From: Toxorhynchites rutilus septentrionalis
Taxonomy: Eukaryota > Arthropoda > Insecta > Diptera > Culicidae
DNA length: 64,000 nt
Direction of reading: 5' to 3'
NCBI RefSeq assembly: GCF_029784135.1
Contig: NC_073746.1
Location: forward strand, 225,941,882-226,005,881
The position numbers and the translations under genes are program-made. Position 1 is the stretch's first letter, and the number at the start of each line of letters is the position of its first letter. Below the pieces are notes generated by a model, which was not told the origin of the DNA, made no database searches, and saw only the letters and a list, made by a program, of their open reading frames with translations. Below are positions 12,415-24,889 of this stretch, piece by piece.

Positions 12415-13871
12415 GGACCCTATTATAGAAATCGAATCGAGGATTCGATACAATCACTATCACTATCACTATCACACCGAGTAAAATCTGGAATTATAGA
12501 AATCGAGGAAAACTGCTCTATTCGTTAGCAAGCACGAATGTCAGCGGTTGTGATGAAATATTTTGAAACAAGTTTGAAATGTTTCATGAAGCACTATAAA
12601 AAGGATGCCAAATCTTTTTTTGAGGCACCTGCAATGAAAATGTATTTCCAAAAGTGTTAATATGGTTATGTTTTGGAGTAAATTGATATTCCCTCAAAGA
12701 ATAAAGCTTAATAGGCGTAAGGCACGCATGCATGTGTAATAAAAACGACAGCGTGAAACAATTTGCTGTACAAAAAATATAATTATTAGAAAATCTATGG
12801 AATTCCGTAAAGAGTCATGCACGAATTTCACTTTTTTTTAGTTAAACAATTTTTGTTATTCATGTAATGCAACATGTAATTTTCATTTAGCGTTGATTTC
12901 TTGTTGTAGCGGCGTCGATAGCTTTATTGTATTGGGGCCACCACCTGTTGCTCTAAATTCTCGCTTGTTGTGTGCTAGTGTTTTCTTTACCTTTCCCCTC
13001 ATGTCAATCCAAACCTGTAATTTAAATAAAATCATTATTGTTTTGCAGGATAGCTTTAGCATATGGTATAGAGCATTATATCACTCCGACCATTAGATTG
13101 ATCTATTGTAGTGAAAGTGGTATAGTTTGGCATAGTATAGCAATAAAAAAGAAAATTGCTGCCAAAAATAACGTACTAATGTATGCTAGTAGAAGTAAGC
13201 AATTTTTAGGTAGGAAATTCGGTTGAAAGAAATTCAAAGAGTATGATAAAATTTACTTTTGAAAGTTATGTGTATCGTAAAAGAAATACTTACTTTCTGC
13301 CATTCTGAACCTAGATGCATTAGAGGTCTCAGTGCATTAAGCTCCTCTCTGAATTCCTCCAACTTTTCCTACACCGGGATTACATTAGAACTGCCTCCAC
13401 AAAAACCTCGAGCAATGTCTACATTCGCTTCCATTGTTTCAAGGAGCCGTTCAAACTGGTGGTGATTTGGTTTTTTTTCTTCCGCCACTCATTTTCAGCC
13501 ACTGAAATATGCGCTGGAAGTAAATCCTGCATTGTAAGTTATAACATGATTAGTATAAAGGACAACTGAACACTTACTTTGTATAGACTATTCTGGCAGC
13601 ACCGTAAAACAAATGCTGATCAAAACAAACGAACATGTGTTGCAAATTGCATATATTGAAGCGTTTCTGAAATGTTTCCCAAAGGGATGCAAGCCAAAAC
13701 AAAATAATTCTCTGAAGATATGCAACAAGTGAACCAAACAACTCGGAAACTTCTGACACATGCATCGATAATTATCACTCGCTCGGTGCTATCGAACTGC
13801 TCGATTTCTATAATAGTAAAACATAACTAACGAGCAAAATTCTTATCGCCTCGATTTCTATAATAGGGCCC
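12415..13871. mobile_element. PIF/Harbinger-type non-autonomous element
   Basis: Left end GGACCCTATTATAGAAATCG; the right end in reverse is GGGCCCTATTATAGAAATCG, with one mismatch. TAT flanks both sides, giving a 3-bp target duplication as expected for PIF/Harbinger, although the family usually prefers TWA. A second TATAGAAATCGAG lies about 60-80 bp inside each end. It carries a broken Myb/SANT-like accessory gene on the minus strand. At 1457 bp it has no room for, and shows no trace of, the DDE transposase, so it is a deletion derivative. Confidence 0.75.
12883..13492 (-). pseudogene. Myb/SANT-like DNA-binding protein, two exons, broken
   Basis: Exon 1 is 13294-13492 and exon 2 12883-13014, with a 279-bp intron (donor AAA|GTAAGT, acceptor TTACAG|GTT, phase 0). 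The translation matches the Myb/SANT-like domain of PIF/Harbinger accessory proteins and related MADF-type factors: QFERLLETMEANVDIARG, EFREELNAL, EWQK | VWIDMRGKVKKTLAHNKRE, ending with the hallmark ATGGGPN and LSTPLQQEI. In the family this protein helps bring the transposase to the element ends in the nucleus. Two breaks are visible: an 8-base A run after the start (plus-strand T8 at about 13471-13478) shifts the frame by one, and an in-frame TAG replaces the expected Trp before EKLEEF. It stops soon after GGGPN, so the C-terminus is missing. Confidence 0.7.
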
Positions 13872-13922
13872 TATCTGTTATTTTTAGGCTCATTTACCTA
13901 AAAATAACAGATAAAGTCATGA

Positions 13923-15779
13923 CTCTCAAATACTAGCAAAGTCTTTGTATAATATATATGGTATTGCAATATAAGATCAATATGAGCGAGCGAAATAAGA
14001 GACATTGCAAATATACATGCATTAAAGCTTTTCGCATACTTTGCCACATAGACGGCCCAGACCGAGATAGATATAGATTGACGTTAAGCTCTCCTTTTTA
14101 CTCTTAGAAAACACTTTCCAAATTCATTTTTATAATCAGGTGTAATAGTATCAAACATTTACCCAAAAGCACCAGTAGCTATGTGGATATCCTGGTCATG
14201 TAGAGCAGCTTCGCATTCTAGCCGGCCTTGGTTCGATCCCCGTTGACATCATTTGGACTTTTTTTTTGTAATCCCAGAGGAGATGAAAAAAGAAAAAAAA
14301 GAAAGAGATGTCTGCTCCCATACATACAAACATTTTAAGGCAGATTATTATTTAAGATTATTTGCTCATTTGACGCTTCAAGACACGAAAAAGCATTTTT
14401 TTTCTACCGAAGATGATATGTTTTCCGACAACGCAAATTTGGGTGTATTATGCAATTGACCTTTTTTTTATTTGTTTTGAAATGTTTTTTTTCTCTTGTT
14501 TTTCGTTACTACGAATGTTCCATAATTCTTTATACTCAACAAAGTTCATCGACGTCTGTCTATATCGAAACGCTAGGGTGGTACGTGAACTTTAAAATAT
14601 TTTTAATTGTGCTTGCAGTTTTCCGATTATTTTTGTATATTTTTGAGTACATAAAAACATCTCAACGGTAATTTAGAAAATGCCGGTTTTTCAAGAAAGG
14701 TGATACAAACACTCGTCCTCGTCAACACTCTCATAAAATTCCGAGTGTAATTTGACACTGGAAAAGTTTACCTTGTTATCACTCTCATACAGAATTCAGA
14801 GATTCGATGGAAAGAGCTAAACCCAGGTGGTAACGTCTCAAAACACTCTTGAAGGAAAACGGTCATCAAACCAATTGTGAATTGGTGGGAAAAATGAACT
14901 GAACCAGATTTATATTTTTTGTAGTTTTTCTAATCAACTGTTATTTTGCAAACATTGCAACAAATACTTATTTCAGCAGATTAATTTCAAGCTTAATGTT
15001 GTTTTTAGCTGTATATGCGCGTGGGTGTCATTATTCCTTACAGCTGACATATCCACAATTTGAACAATTTGAAATATAGTGCTCCTCTAATTTATTAAAA
15101 AAAAGAAAAATAAATAAAAATATAAATGATAAAATTTGGCAGAGGTTTACTTGTATTCATTAGACATAAGCACTTGCAAAGATTGCAGAAAAAAAAACTT
15201 CAATCGTACATTTGACCCTTTTCTAAAAATGATGAAGTGATTCAAATATTGTCATCGCCAAGTGAACAAATAGAATTTATACAGAATTGGATAAATTTCA
15301 TGAATTTCGAAATCTATTTTTCTCGAGAATTTGCCCTACCACTATCGATACAGATGAATAAGCTGATATTAGTCACATCAACACTTGCAGTCAGACTTTT
15401 AGACCTATATTAGTATTATTTAGTGATACTAATGCTTTTGTCCTAATGCTTGTGAGCATTACATGGTTGGACTGAATGCGCATATAACGCTTTCCTTAAT
15501 GCTCGTTTTCATTATTGTACATGCATTTACAATATTGATAATGAGAGTTAAAAATGCGGATATAATGCTAATTGACATTAGAAATACTGACTTAGAGCCA
15601 TAACAGAATGATAATGCATGATGCATGTATCATTCAATGTCGAATTTTACTCTTAATTGCTTCGATCCAGCTTCTCTCCAGTGTTTTGCAGTGGGCTATG
15701 AGAAACAATTTTTTAAACTTATGGCTATGTGTAAAAAAACATGGTTTTGTCACTGTTCAATTATTTTCGTCGATGAGCT
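13923..15779. other. No gene; contains a SINE-like patch
   Basis: AT-rich, no supported protein-coding gene. The only structure seen is the tRNA-like patch at about 14176-14260. Confidence 0.4.
14176..14260 (+). mobile_element. tRNA-derived SINE fragment
   Basis: A-box-like TAGCTATGTGGA at 14176-14187 and B-box GGTTCGATCC at 14230-14239, followed by a T-rich run. The spacing is somewhat long and no tRNA cloverleaf can be drawn, so this is more likely a tRNA-derived SINE head than a tRNA gene. Confidence 0.4.
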
Positions 15780-16125
15780 GTCTTTATTTCGTTATGTTCG
15801 TCTCCACCCAAATTAGAATGACAGGATAAATTGGAAAATATTAAACAAAATCGATTACACATATGTTTTGCACTAAAAAAATTTAGCCAATTAGAGTTCA
15901 TTTCTTCAAAAAAAATTGACGATGTTGAACTTCGTGTTCCGTTAAAGTGAAAATAACAATGGATTTTCAGGTGGAACAAGCACATCGAATAGCGTTTCAT
16001 TCATTCGCAAATTGAAATTCGAGAATCGTCGTCTGTTATCAAACACGAACGTACAAAAAATGAGCGAAAACTCAAAACATCACTTTCTGGCGGGACGAAG
16101 TTGATCAGGTCTGCTTGTACGTATA
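15780..16125 (-). mobile_element. TAGCTGACCC-family repeat, inverted copy
   Basis: On the minus strand it starts near 16125 with a diverged ACCTGATCAACTTCGTCCCG and runs leftward through CACCTGAAAATC and AACGGAACACGAA. This is the same order of motifs as 46770-47157. Confidence 0.6.
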
Positions 16126-16210
16126 TAACTCCATTTTACTCGTAACATTTTTGTGTGTAAATTCTCGCATTTGACATGTTCTGAAATATTCCTAAATAGA
16201 AACAAGTTTG

Positions 16211-16950
16211 CAGAACATGGAATTTGCGATAATTTATACATAAAATGTTACGAGTTAAACATTTATAGTATTTAAAAAAACATGAATAGTTGTTGTTCGA
16301 AAAACTCTTTTTTTGTAAAAGTGCCCATCTACCGATGTAATGGTGACTTGTTGGAAATTGTAAGGCCTATTCATATCTATTTTTTTAGAATTTTAATATT
16401 TTTGAGAAAAATGAATTTTAGGTTTCAAAATGTTTGAATTTTTTTTAAATTGGTTTGTTTTTCTAACCAAAATTTTGTAGTCTTATAGATTTTGAATGAA
16501 TTTGTTCCTTGAAATTTTGAGTTTTTTCAACCTTTTTTTGCTCAAAAATCTTTTTTTCCTTTTTCAATTTTTTCAAAAAAATTCAACTTAAAAACTATAA
16601 GACCTACACAATGTGGGTTGTAGCAAAAATTGTAGGAAATTATTGAAATTTTAATTATAAAATTTAAATAATTAATTGAAAAATGCAAAAATGCAAACAA
16701 ATTTCAAAAAAAATCATTGAGATTTTTTTTTCAATTTGAGTTAATTTTTCTCGAAAATATGTTTTTATTAAAATTTGAAATAAATTAAGATGAATAGCCC
16801 TTACAATTTCCAACAAGTCACACATACATCGGAAGATGTGTACTTTTACAGGGAAAAGGTTTTTCCAACAACAACTTTTTCATGTTTCATTGGAAAAATT
16901 AAATGTTTAACTCGTAACATTTTTATGTATAAATTATCGCGTTCTGCAAT
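16211..16950. mobile_element. Foldback MITE (GTGCCCATCTACCGATGTA family)
   Basis: Left arm motifs in order: GCGATAATTTATACATAAAA, TGTTACGAGTTAAACATTTA, AGTTGTTGTTCG, GTAAAAGTGCCCATCTACCG, CTTGTTGGAAATTGTAAGG. The right arm (about 16680-16950) has them all reversed and complemented, ending near GTATAAATTATCGCG. An extra copy of the outer motif lies at 16139-16175. No coding capacity. Related fragments: 40195-40990, 49290-49430 and 50245-50690. Confidence 0.75.
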
Positions 16951-17866
16951 TTTTTTCTGTATTTAGAATGTTATTTTTTCATAAGGCGTCGTGCACAAAT
17001 TACGTAACGTCGAGGTTGCGTTACTTAATGTGACATAGTGGTGAGGGAGGTAACAGTAATCGTTACGTAACAAAATTCATTTTTTATTCCTAAATTAATG
17101 TTTTATTGGTTAGTTTTGTTTTTTGCAGATGTGTAGTTTCAATGTCGCAAATCATGATGAAAAACATCATTACAATACATTTTCAAAATATCAAATAAAT
17201 ACTTCGTGGAAAGTTCTGCTAATTTGCTTGAGCATAATTTTCAAACTGTAGCCGTTTTCCAGTTCTCAAACGGTACACGCACATTTCTTTCACTTTTTTG
17301 CGTATGAGTCCTTCTTAGTATACATGCGATTAAAGACAATGAATAGATGTTAAAATAGTTAAGATACCTCTAAGATAGATAGTTAAGAACCTCTACCAAT
17401 GAGTCATTCCAAACTATCACACTTCTTCACTACCAACTGAAGAAGTCTAGTTCGAGAATCGTGTACGACATCAGACACTGTCTGTGTTTTGCGGTTACTG
17501 CGCCGACATTGGAACTTCTGAAAGGGGGGATGTTTCACGAAGTTTGTGGCAAGTTTTGCAGCCGAAATAAGCTGAGGTGAAAAGCGTCGGCCCCTGATGA
17601 AGATAAAGTCAAGCCGAATGGTGCGGTACAGCCGAAGCCGTTCAAATTTAATTTTAAACTTATTTATGTGATTTTTGCAATTCTATGTTCTTTTTTTTCT
17701 CTCTCCCAACAGACACTCTGCTGCGGGGGAGGGCTATCCCCCACAAAATTGGCTGGTTATTCTGTGAGAATTTTCTATTAGAATACATTTGCCTTCTTTG
17801 TAGCCACTGCTCGAAATGAGACAATGTGTAGTGGTGGGGAGCCAAGCAAAAAAAAGTCACAGGAGA
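16951..17866. other. No gene recognised
   Basis: AT-rich to average composition. No supported coding region. Confidence 0.4.
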
Positions 17867-18689
17867 GTTGTGTCCGAGACATGACCGCATTGTTGACGTA
17901 GGATTCCGTTAGGTTATGTGTTGATTTTGGTTATTTTTGAAGAATTACGTCGTTTGATAATGATTTGGTGGCCCTGAAAAGGGCCGTTTTGTCTGGTTGT
18001 TAGGTATTGTTTGTTCGAGTGATGATGACAGAAGGATGCTAAACAGTCGTTGGATGGTGCGTTTCAGATAAAAGATGTCGAAGTGGAATGAGATATGATG
18101 AAAACCATCCTCTGTGACCATGGATGAAATAAAGAAAAAAAAAACTCACCAATGTAATATAAGATAATTACTAATACCGAACAAAAGTATCGATTTTTCT
18201 CATCAGTAAAAACATGTTTCTTCAATATAGAGAAACCATATTTGAAATGGAAAAAGGTAATTTTATTTTATAATTTTTATTTTTTGAGTGTTTATTTAAC
18301 CCAATACGAGTTTTAATTGGCCTAACAACACCTAATACTATATGTAAAGCATATGAGAAATCACTTTTTCTTTTTTTTTACTTTTCCAATTTTTCTCGCC
18401 TTAGAAACTTTTGCTGGGTGAAAATGAACACAACAAAACAGACAGCTTAAACCTAACGACCCGTTTCCGAGCGGGAAAACACCTTGGTTTTTATTTAAGG
18501 AAATTGAAACAAATCGTTTCATATATCAAGTCATTTTTAACACAACTGCTACCATATACAATTTGACACTTACACTTGTGTTAAATTTTTCACAATACAT
18601 GATCGGTCATTGATATGAAATTTCACCAAGAAACCAACATTAAAGTTCCAAATTTAAATTTTATTTGCAAAAATTAATCGTATCACTCA

Positions 18690-18975
18690 CCTTACTTGCA
18701 ATATAAAAATGCCCCCGACTTGCATATATTCGCAGTGTCGATTTCTCCCGGGCATCTTGGTTTTGTTGTCTCTGTTAGGGAACACATTTTGGTGGGAACA
18801 AAAGTTCCCCCTACCTTCATGTGTTTGCAACGCCGATTTTCTCCTGGCAGCTTGGTTCTGATGTCTCTGTTAGGGAACACATTTCGGTGGGAGCAAAAGC
18901 TCCACCCATTTTCATGTATTTGTAATGCCGATTTCCCCCAGGCAGTTTGGTTTTGATGTCTCTGTTAGGGAACCG
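18690..18975 (-). repeat. Three tandem 95-bp units
   Basis: TCTCTGTTAGGGAACACATT recurs at 18769, 18864 and 18959, an exact 95-bp period. On the minus strand the unit reads TGTTCCCTAACAGAGACA...AAATCGGCATT...ATGAAAGT. Related units occur at 32528-32640 (one) and 42660-43180 (about five, plus strand), all inside elements with the GACGTAGGAC ends. Confidence 0.9.
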
Positions 18976-18977
18976 CC

Positions 18978-19007
18978 GAAATTGACGACACATGTGTCGT
19001 CAATTTC
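18978..19007. repeat. Perfect 30-bp palindrome
   Basis: Fifteen bases, GAAATTGACGACACA, followed directly by their exact reverse complement with no spacer. It abuts the end of the 95-bp array. Confidence 0.95.
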
Positions 19008-19274
19008 GTCAAATCAGAAGTGGGTATTTCCGTTAGGATAGGGGTTGAGATTTTTTAATTGTTCGATAGTTATTTTCATGACATATATAATTTACTTCAG
19101 TATAAAAAATTGTTATCAAGTGCCGGAATCGATTGACGCAAAAATTTCACCAATCCATCATGAAATAACTGAGCAATAAGCGTATGAAATTGGACAATTT
19201 TAACAATGTGCTCGATTTTCGATTTTAAATTTGTACCCCAATATGTTTCCGAAAGACATAATCCTACGTCAAAA

Positions 19275-19778
19275 AATAAGTCCCTGAAAAGTATCTGGTT
19301 TCCGAAAAGTTCGTGGTCTTAGTTATTCAAGGACTTGAGAGCGAGAAGTTTATTTTTACCGATTCTGCTCCGAAGTTACGCAGAAAAGAATCCCCTCGGC
19401 CGTTCCGTTTTTGTTTACGAATTCCATTATGCAAGGCAGTTTGTGAGAATTGTGTCAATGGAATGAGCTTAGGAGAGTTGGCGAAGGTCTCGTCTATTGA
19501 AATCAATAGCCACAGCTAATGTGTGAAAAGCGCGCGCTTAGCGAGGGGAGCTTGAATATTTCACACCATCTCGTGAAGAGTTTTCTAAATGATTTTGATT
19601 TATGTAAACAACGCTCACAAAGTGTGCTGAGCCGGGTGCATAAGTAACAATAAACAAACGAACGATTAAAGTTTTATGGCTTTCCAGTCGTCAAAACCGC
19701 TTCGGTTGTTTAGTAACCCTTTTAGGATCTTTTACTCCCATGTATTAATGCTTGTAGTCCGTTCAGTATTTGAGTATC
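19275..19778. other. No gene recognised
   Basis: Short open frame at 19313-19519 without recognisable similarity. Nothing else seen. Confidence 0.4.
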
Positions 19779-22410
19779 TTTTGACGTAGGACTACGTCTT
19801 TCATTTCTATACCGGGGTGTAAAATCAAAGTTTCGAAAACGAAAGCGTTACGCCGGAGACCGAGATTTTGAGCGTTAGTAGCTCCTAAACAGCTGAACGA
19901 AATGGTATGATTAACACTTCATTCGAAAGATAAAATGTCTACGCGTTATATACTTGTTACTTTTTGATCCAAAAACTTGTTTCAATAGTCTTAAAATTGC
20001 TTTCAAAACAGGCTATTGAAATCACCAATCGGTATATAAGCAAGCGCCACTCGGAAATTCACTCAGTTATAATTGAACAGCGATTGGAGCATGTTGTCGC
20101 AGTTGTGGTGAAGCTCTTCGTTTATCATGAAAGCGCGGATGAACGGTGTCACCAAGAGCCTGTTTGTGAACCTTAGGCCGAAAGGGAATCCATCAGGAGG
20201 AGAGTGATGCCACAAACGGTTCCGCTTGAAACATGGGAGCAGCCAACACACACACACACACACATACATACACGCGCGGAAATATTTTCGTTTGGATGCC
20301 ATTCAGCATCGAGAAATTTCCGGAAAGATTCAATCGTTGTTGAAAAATAATCTGCCAGTTCCCCTAAAAACTGAAAAATATATTCATGCGAAAGAGTTCA
20401 TTTTAATGTTTTCTATCCATGTAACACTGTGACCAAATATTTTTCAATTAAGTGCTATTAACAGGTGGTTATCGAGTTAGCATTAACCACTGGTGGGCTT
20501 CGAGTATCGAGGAAAATCGGGAAAGAACTAATCGTTGCTGAAAAATACTCTGTCAGTTCCCCTGGGAATTGAAAAATACATTGATGAGAAAGAGTTTATT
20601 TTAATGTTTTCTATCCATATAACAATGCAACCAAACACATTTGGTTTTGTGATTTTTCAATCGATTTAACAGGAATCAAGGGATCAAGGGATTCATTATC
20701 TAGCCTGACCTGACCTGAAAGACATGCAGTTTGTTTGGAACTGTGAGGGAGGGCAGAAAAGCCAGGAGGCAGGAGGCAGGAGGAGAAGAGAAGGTGACCA
20801 TGAGAGTATCAGCATCGAAAAACGGTTCCCCGGGAAGACATCGAAGCAGCCGCCACACACACACATACACGCATGGATTTTTTTTTCGTTTGGATGCCAT
20901 TCAGCATCGAGAAAATTCCGGAAAGATTCAATCGTTGCTGAAAAATAATCTGCCAGTTTCCCTGGGAATTGAAAAATACATTCACGTGAAAAAGTTTATT
21001 TTAATGTTTCCTATCCATGTAAAACTGCGATCAAATACAGTTGGTTTTGTGATTTTTCAATCAAGTGCAATTAACAGGTGGTTATCAAGTTAGCATTAAC
21101 CACTGGTGGTGGACTTCGAGAAGAATCCGGAATGATGTCATCGTTACTGCTAAATAATCGGCCAGTTCCCTTGGAATTGAAAATTATGTTCAAGCGGAAG
21201 AGTTTATTTTAATGTTTTCTATCCACATAGTACTGCTGCGATCGAATACATTTGGTTTTGTGATTTTTCAATCAATTTAGCAGGAAAGCAGGAAAGCTTC
21301 TGTAGATTATTCTCCCCCATCAGTAGAATATTTTCGTATCGAATACAGTTCGCGCGCGCAATGGAAAATGTTTCGCATCGCGAAAATCATATAATTTTCA
21401 ATTATTGCTCAGTCGCCGAAAGTTTCAAACTCAAAGAGTTCATTCGCCTCTAGTTTGCCTTCCAAATTTCCATCGTAAACCACACCTTCTTTCGATTCAG
21501 TCACGGACAAAAAGCATACTTAAGCGATATTGTGGTGGTGGAACGAATTCATTTCTTTGTGTGGACACCGACTGGACAACATCGTTGCTGGACGAGCTGG
21601 ACGACGAGGGATCGAGTGCCTTTCTCAAGGCAAGAGGGTGGAGGTGGTAGCGCTGGAGTAGAGTAGAGTAGAGTTTTCAAAGGGCCTTTCTCAAGGCTAG
21701 AGACGAATGAACTGCAAAAGTTTAAAGTCTCTATAATACAAGACCTTCCTTCCTTGAAACGAATTCATTTTTCGTGTGGACATCGTCAAGACAACATCGT
21801 TACTGAACGAGTTGAACGAGCTGGACGAGCTGGACGGCGAGGGATCAAGGGATTCATTATCATTAAGAGAAGAGAAAACGACCGAGAGAATACCAGCATC
21901 GAAAATTGGTTCCGCTTGAGACATCGGAGCAACCGTCACACACACACACATACACGCGCGCAACTCTTTACGTTTGCTGATTATCGAGAAGAATCCGGAA
22001 AGAAGTGACCGTTGCTGAAAAATAATCTGTCAGTTCCCCTTGGAATTGCAAATTACATTCGAAAGAGTTTATTTTAACGTTTTCTATCCATATAATACTG
22101 CGACCAAATACAATTGATTTTGTGGTTTTTCAATCAAGTGCAATTAACAGGTGGTTATCGAGTTAGCATTAACCACTGGTGGTGGATTTCGAGAAGAATC
22201 CGGAAAGATATCGCTGCTGCAAAATAATCTGCCAGTTCCTCTTGGCATTGAAAATAACATGCAAGCGAAAGAGCTCTCGTTTTCGAAGTGCCTCAAATAT
22301 TCATTTAGTCATTCATTCAGAATGGATTCAGATTCAACTTCAAACAAATGATCACTGAATCAACGATAGTCCTACGTCACCATTGCGGTTATACCATAGA
22401 TATAACCCAC
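19779..22410 (-). mobile_element. GACGTAGGACTACGTC-terminus element, copy 3 (2.6 kb)
   Basis: Begins with end B reversed, TTTTGACGTAGGACTACGTC (19779-19798). Ends with end A reversed, GATAGTCCTACGTCACCATT then GCGGTTATACCATAGATATAACCCAC. The inner part is three related units of about 480 bp, each starting with a short CA microsatellite. No protein is encoded; open frames across it are repeat by-products. Confidence 0.7.
20219..22340 (+). repeat. Three related ~480-bp units, each an internal dimer
   Basis: Units start near 20219, 20823 and 21909 with TTCCnCnnGA-ACAT-GAGCA/GAAGCA followed by (CA)n. Each holds two copies, about 200 bp apart, of a block with TCCGGAAAGAT...CGTTGCTGAAAAATAATCT...CAGTTCCC (near 20310/20510, 20907/21118 and 21985/22187). 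Each also has TTTATTTTAATGTTTTCTAT and GGTTTTGTGATTTTTCAATC. Units 2 and 3 follow similar spacers containing ATCAAGGGATTCATTATC. Confidence 0.75.
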
Positions 22411-24830
22411 TTCCTGTTTTTTTTTCTGTGCGAATAAATCGAGGGCGTTATAATAAGTCCATCAAGATTACCGTCATAAAGATGGATTACTGCGGAAAAC
22501 CATTTCGACTCGGTATACCATGTTCCATTACCGGGTCGAAATCTGTAATTGACGACCTTGTTTCGCCATCCTGCTTACGTCTTACGTCTCTCGTTAACCT
22601 TCTCGGAAGGGTTCCGAACAGGGATGAAACATCGACTTCCCGTTTCATCTTATTACAATTTTCACCGTTTCTGATTTAACTGATATTTTTTACTGCACAC
22701 TGGACAACTTAAACCTCTACGGTGGGATTTTCACCACACCTCGTCTCCGTCTCCCGAACCCAACCGATTCGGTTCGCATTTATAGGGCCATATATTTCGT
22801 CGGATTATTGTACGTTTGTGCATTTTCCGGCGCGGCCTGTTAACCTTATTTACTATACATACATACAAACACCTACACACTGTTTTTTAGGAGGGATGAT
22901 TTCCACGATTTAGACAGTCATCTTTCCCCGATGGTTGATGGCTCGTCAGCAACCGATGCACCTTTCCTGGCTTCAACTACCTTTCCAACATCGAGTTTCC
23001 AGATCGTTTTTTACGATTATTAGCTCTGGAGCTTTTCGAAACCGTCTCACGCTCGAAACACACTGGGGCATGGAAAATTTCGGTGTCCTTTTATACATCC
23101 CTTTCTCTCAAAACACACACGCACTTGGTTCTAATACATACGCAGAAAAAAGAGCAAAAAACCGTAGATAAAACTCCTCCGTGCACGTTCTAGTGCCGTG
23201 TCGGCGGAAATAAACCGAGGCCGTTATTACTGTGCCACTGGTGACCCCACCGAAATGGTGGACGGTCGTGCCGTATGCAAAACTTCAGAAGAAAAATTAT
23301 GTTGAGTCTTCCGAAACTGCAATAATTGCATCGCGGGAAAAAATGTTGTCACGACATAGAAGATCGTTTCAAAAGTAATATGAAACAAAAAAAATCGTTA
23401 GTCAATATGCTCTAAATCGATTTACCTCTGGATGCTCTGCAAATTATAGCAGATCTGAATACTAAGAGCTTGTTTAGTGCAGTGCAGACTGTTTCGAAGT
23501 CGTTTGTAAAATCAACACATTATTGCACCATGGAACGCAAAAGATTAGTTATAATGATGATGGTGTATGTGTATCTTACAATTCCTCTGATATGAGATGA
23601 TCATTTACCTTATTCGTGACGATTGTGCAAGACAAGCGCAACTGATTCATACTGCACACATAGAATTGCTTCCAACTAGTTCACCTTATAATTATTCAAT
23701 ATTCAAATTGAAAAGTTTCGACGTCTAATTAGAAGTCACTAATGAAATAATTACTCAGTAAGATTAAACCAATCGGGCCTCCGCGTCTTGCTTGATGCCT
23801 ATAGTATTTCTTCCGGTTCGTTTGGTTTCCTGTATACAGAGCAACTGAACCGAATCGAAATTGGGTGTAGGTAACAACTCTCTGTGGCTTATCAATGTAG
23901 ACTAGAGAACGGCGTTCAATCTGATTATCATGTAGTCCAATTCACGGGTCCATTACGAAGAGTACTTGGTTTTCATAAAACGATGGTTGGTATAAACGAT
24001 GACATGACCAGAGAGACGTAAGGTTACACCAAAGGCTGTCAATTTAAATATATTGTTCTATTTTCATTCGTTCTAATTTTTTAAATTATAATGTAACTGG
24101 TGCGTTAAGTAATCTGCCTGGAAAATGAATTAGTTGAGTCGGAAAATTGACTATTTATGAAAATTTTGTAGGTTCTGAAAAGAATCTTTGGAGTTGTTAA
24201 TGGAGTTAGCGTTGCTCGAATCGATTCTCGTTGGATGCTGATATTTTTTTTTATTTCTACACAATTCCTCAATATTCTCACTTCCATTTCTATTCTTCTT
24301 CTTCTTTTTCTTAGTTTATTTAATTGAAGTTTTGCACTTAAACTTCCATTCATCGCGGATCTCTTACCTTGAACATTTTCAAATTAACTCACAGCCGGAG
24401 CATTAACATGTACTGTTGATTGTTCGCTGTCTGAAGGCACAAGACAGAACTTACTCTTACTAAAATATCTAAAGGCACAAGACAGAACTTACTCTTAGTA
24501 AAATTAATCTCCAATCTTCGAATCGGTTTTGTGGTGGCGGCGGGGGCGAAAGCTGAACAATTTTTTCATCATAAGTTTTCAACCAACCGCTTTAAATGCG
24601 CTACACTTTGATCTCACCCTCAACTCGGAAACAATGCTCGAATTTACGAAAATTGAATGATCGTACAGATAAAGTCATCAATTTGTACAAAATACTTATT
24701 AATTCACAGAAACTCTCTCCCGGAAAAAATATATTAAAAATTTATTTGCTTTCTTATCTTCGATATATTACGGGTATGGAAACGTTGTTGGGGAAAGAGT
24801 TATCCATTATTTTCTCGTTTCCTGGCTCTG
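22411..24830. other. No gene; GC-richer island then AT-rich sequence
   Basis: From 22420 to 23250 the sequence is GC-richer and apparently single-copy within the window, with no family recognised. From 23260 onward it is AT-rich. A tandem duplication of a 38-bp unit starting AAGGCACAAGACAGAACTTA lies at 24434-24508. Confidence 0.4.
24434..24508. repeat. 38-bp tandem duplication
   Basis: AAGGCACAAGACAGAACTTA occurs at 24434 and 24472 with matching downstream sequence. Confidence 0.85.
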
Positions 24831-24889
24831 GTGATCAATATCTCGCGTAATACCGATCATAAAATTTCAAGTTTAGGCTCGTTGTAAAA

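Larger units (their letters stand above)
12397..13922. repeat. Perfect palindrome split by a transposon
   Basis: Removing 12415-13871 and one copy of the flanking TAT leaves a hairpin with 26-bp perfect arms (TCATGACTTTATCTGTTATT plus TTTAGG) and an 8-nt loop (CTCATTTA). The left 11-12 bases of the left arm are at about 12403-12414. The rest of the left arm, the loop and the whole right arm are at 13872-13922. Confidence 0.8.
17867..19274 (+). mobile_element. GACGTAGGACTACGTC-terminus element, copy 2
   Basis: End A: GTTGTGTCCGAGACATGACC then GCATTGTTGACGTAGGATTCCG. End B: CGAAAGACATAATCCTACGT then CAAAAA. The interior contains the three-unit 95-bp array (18690-18975) and a perfect 30-bp palindrome (18978-19007). 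No protein is encoded. Confidence 0.65.
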
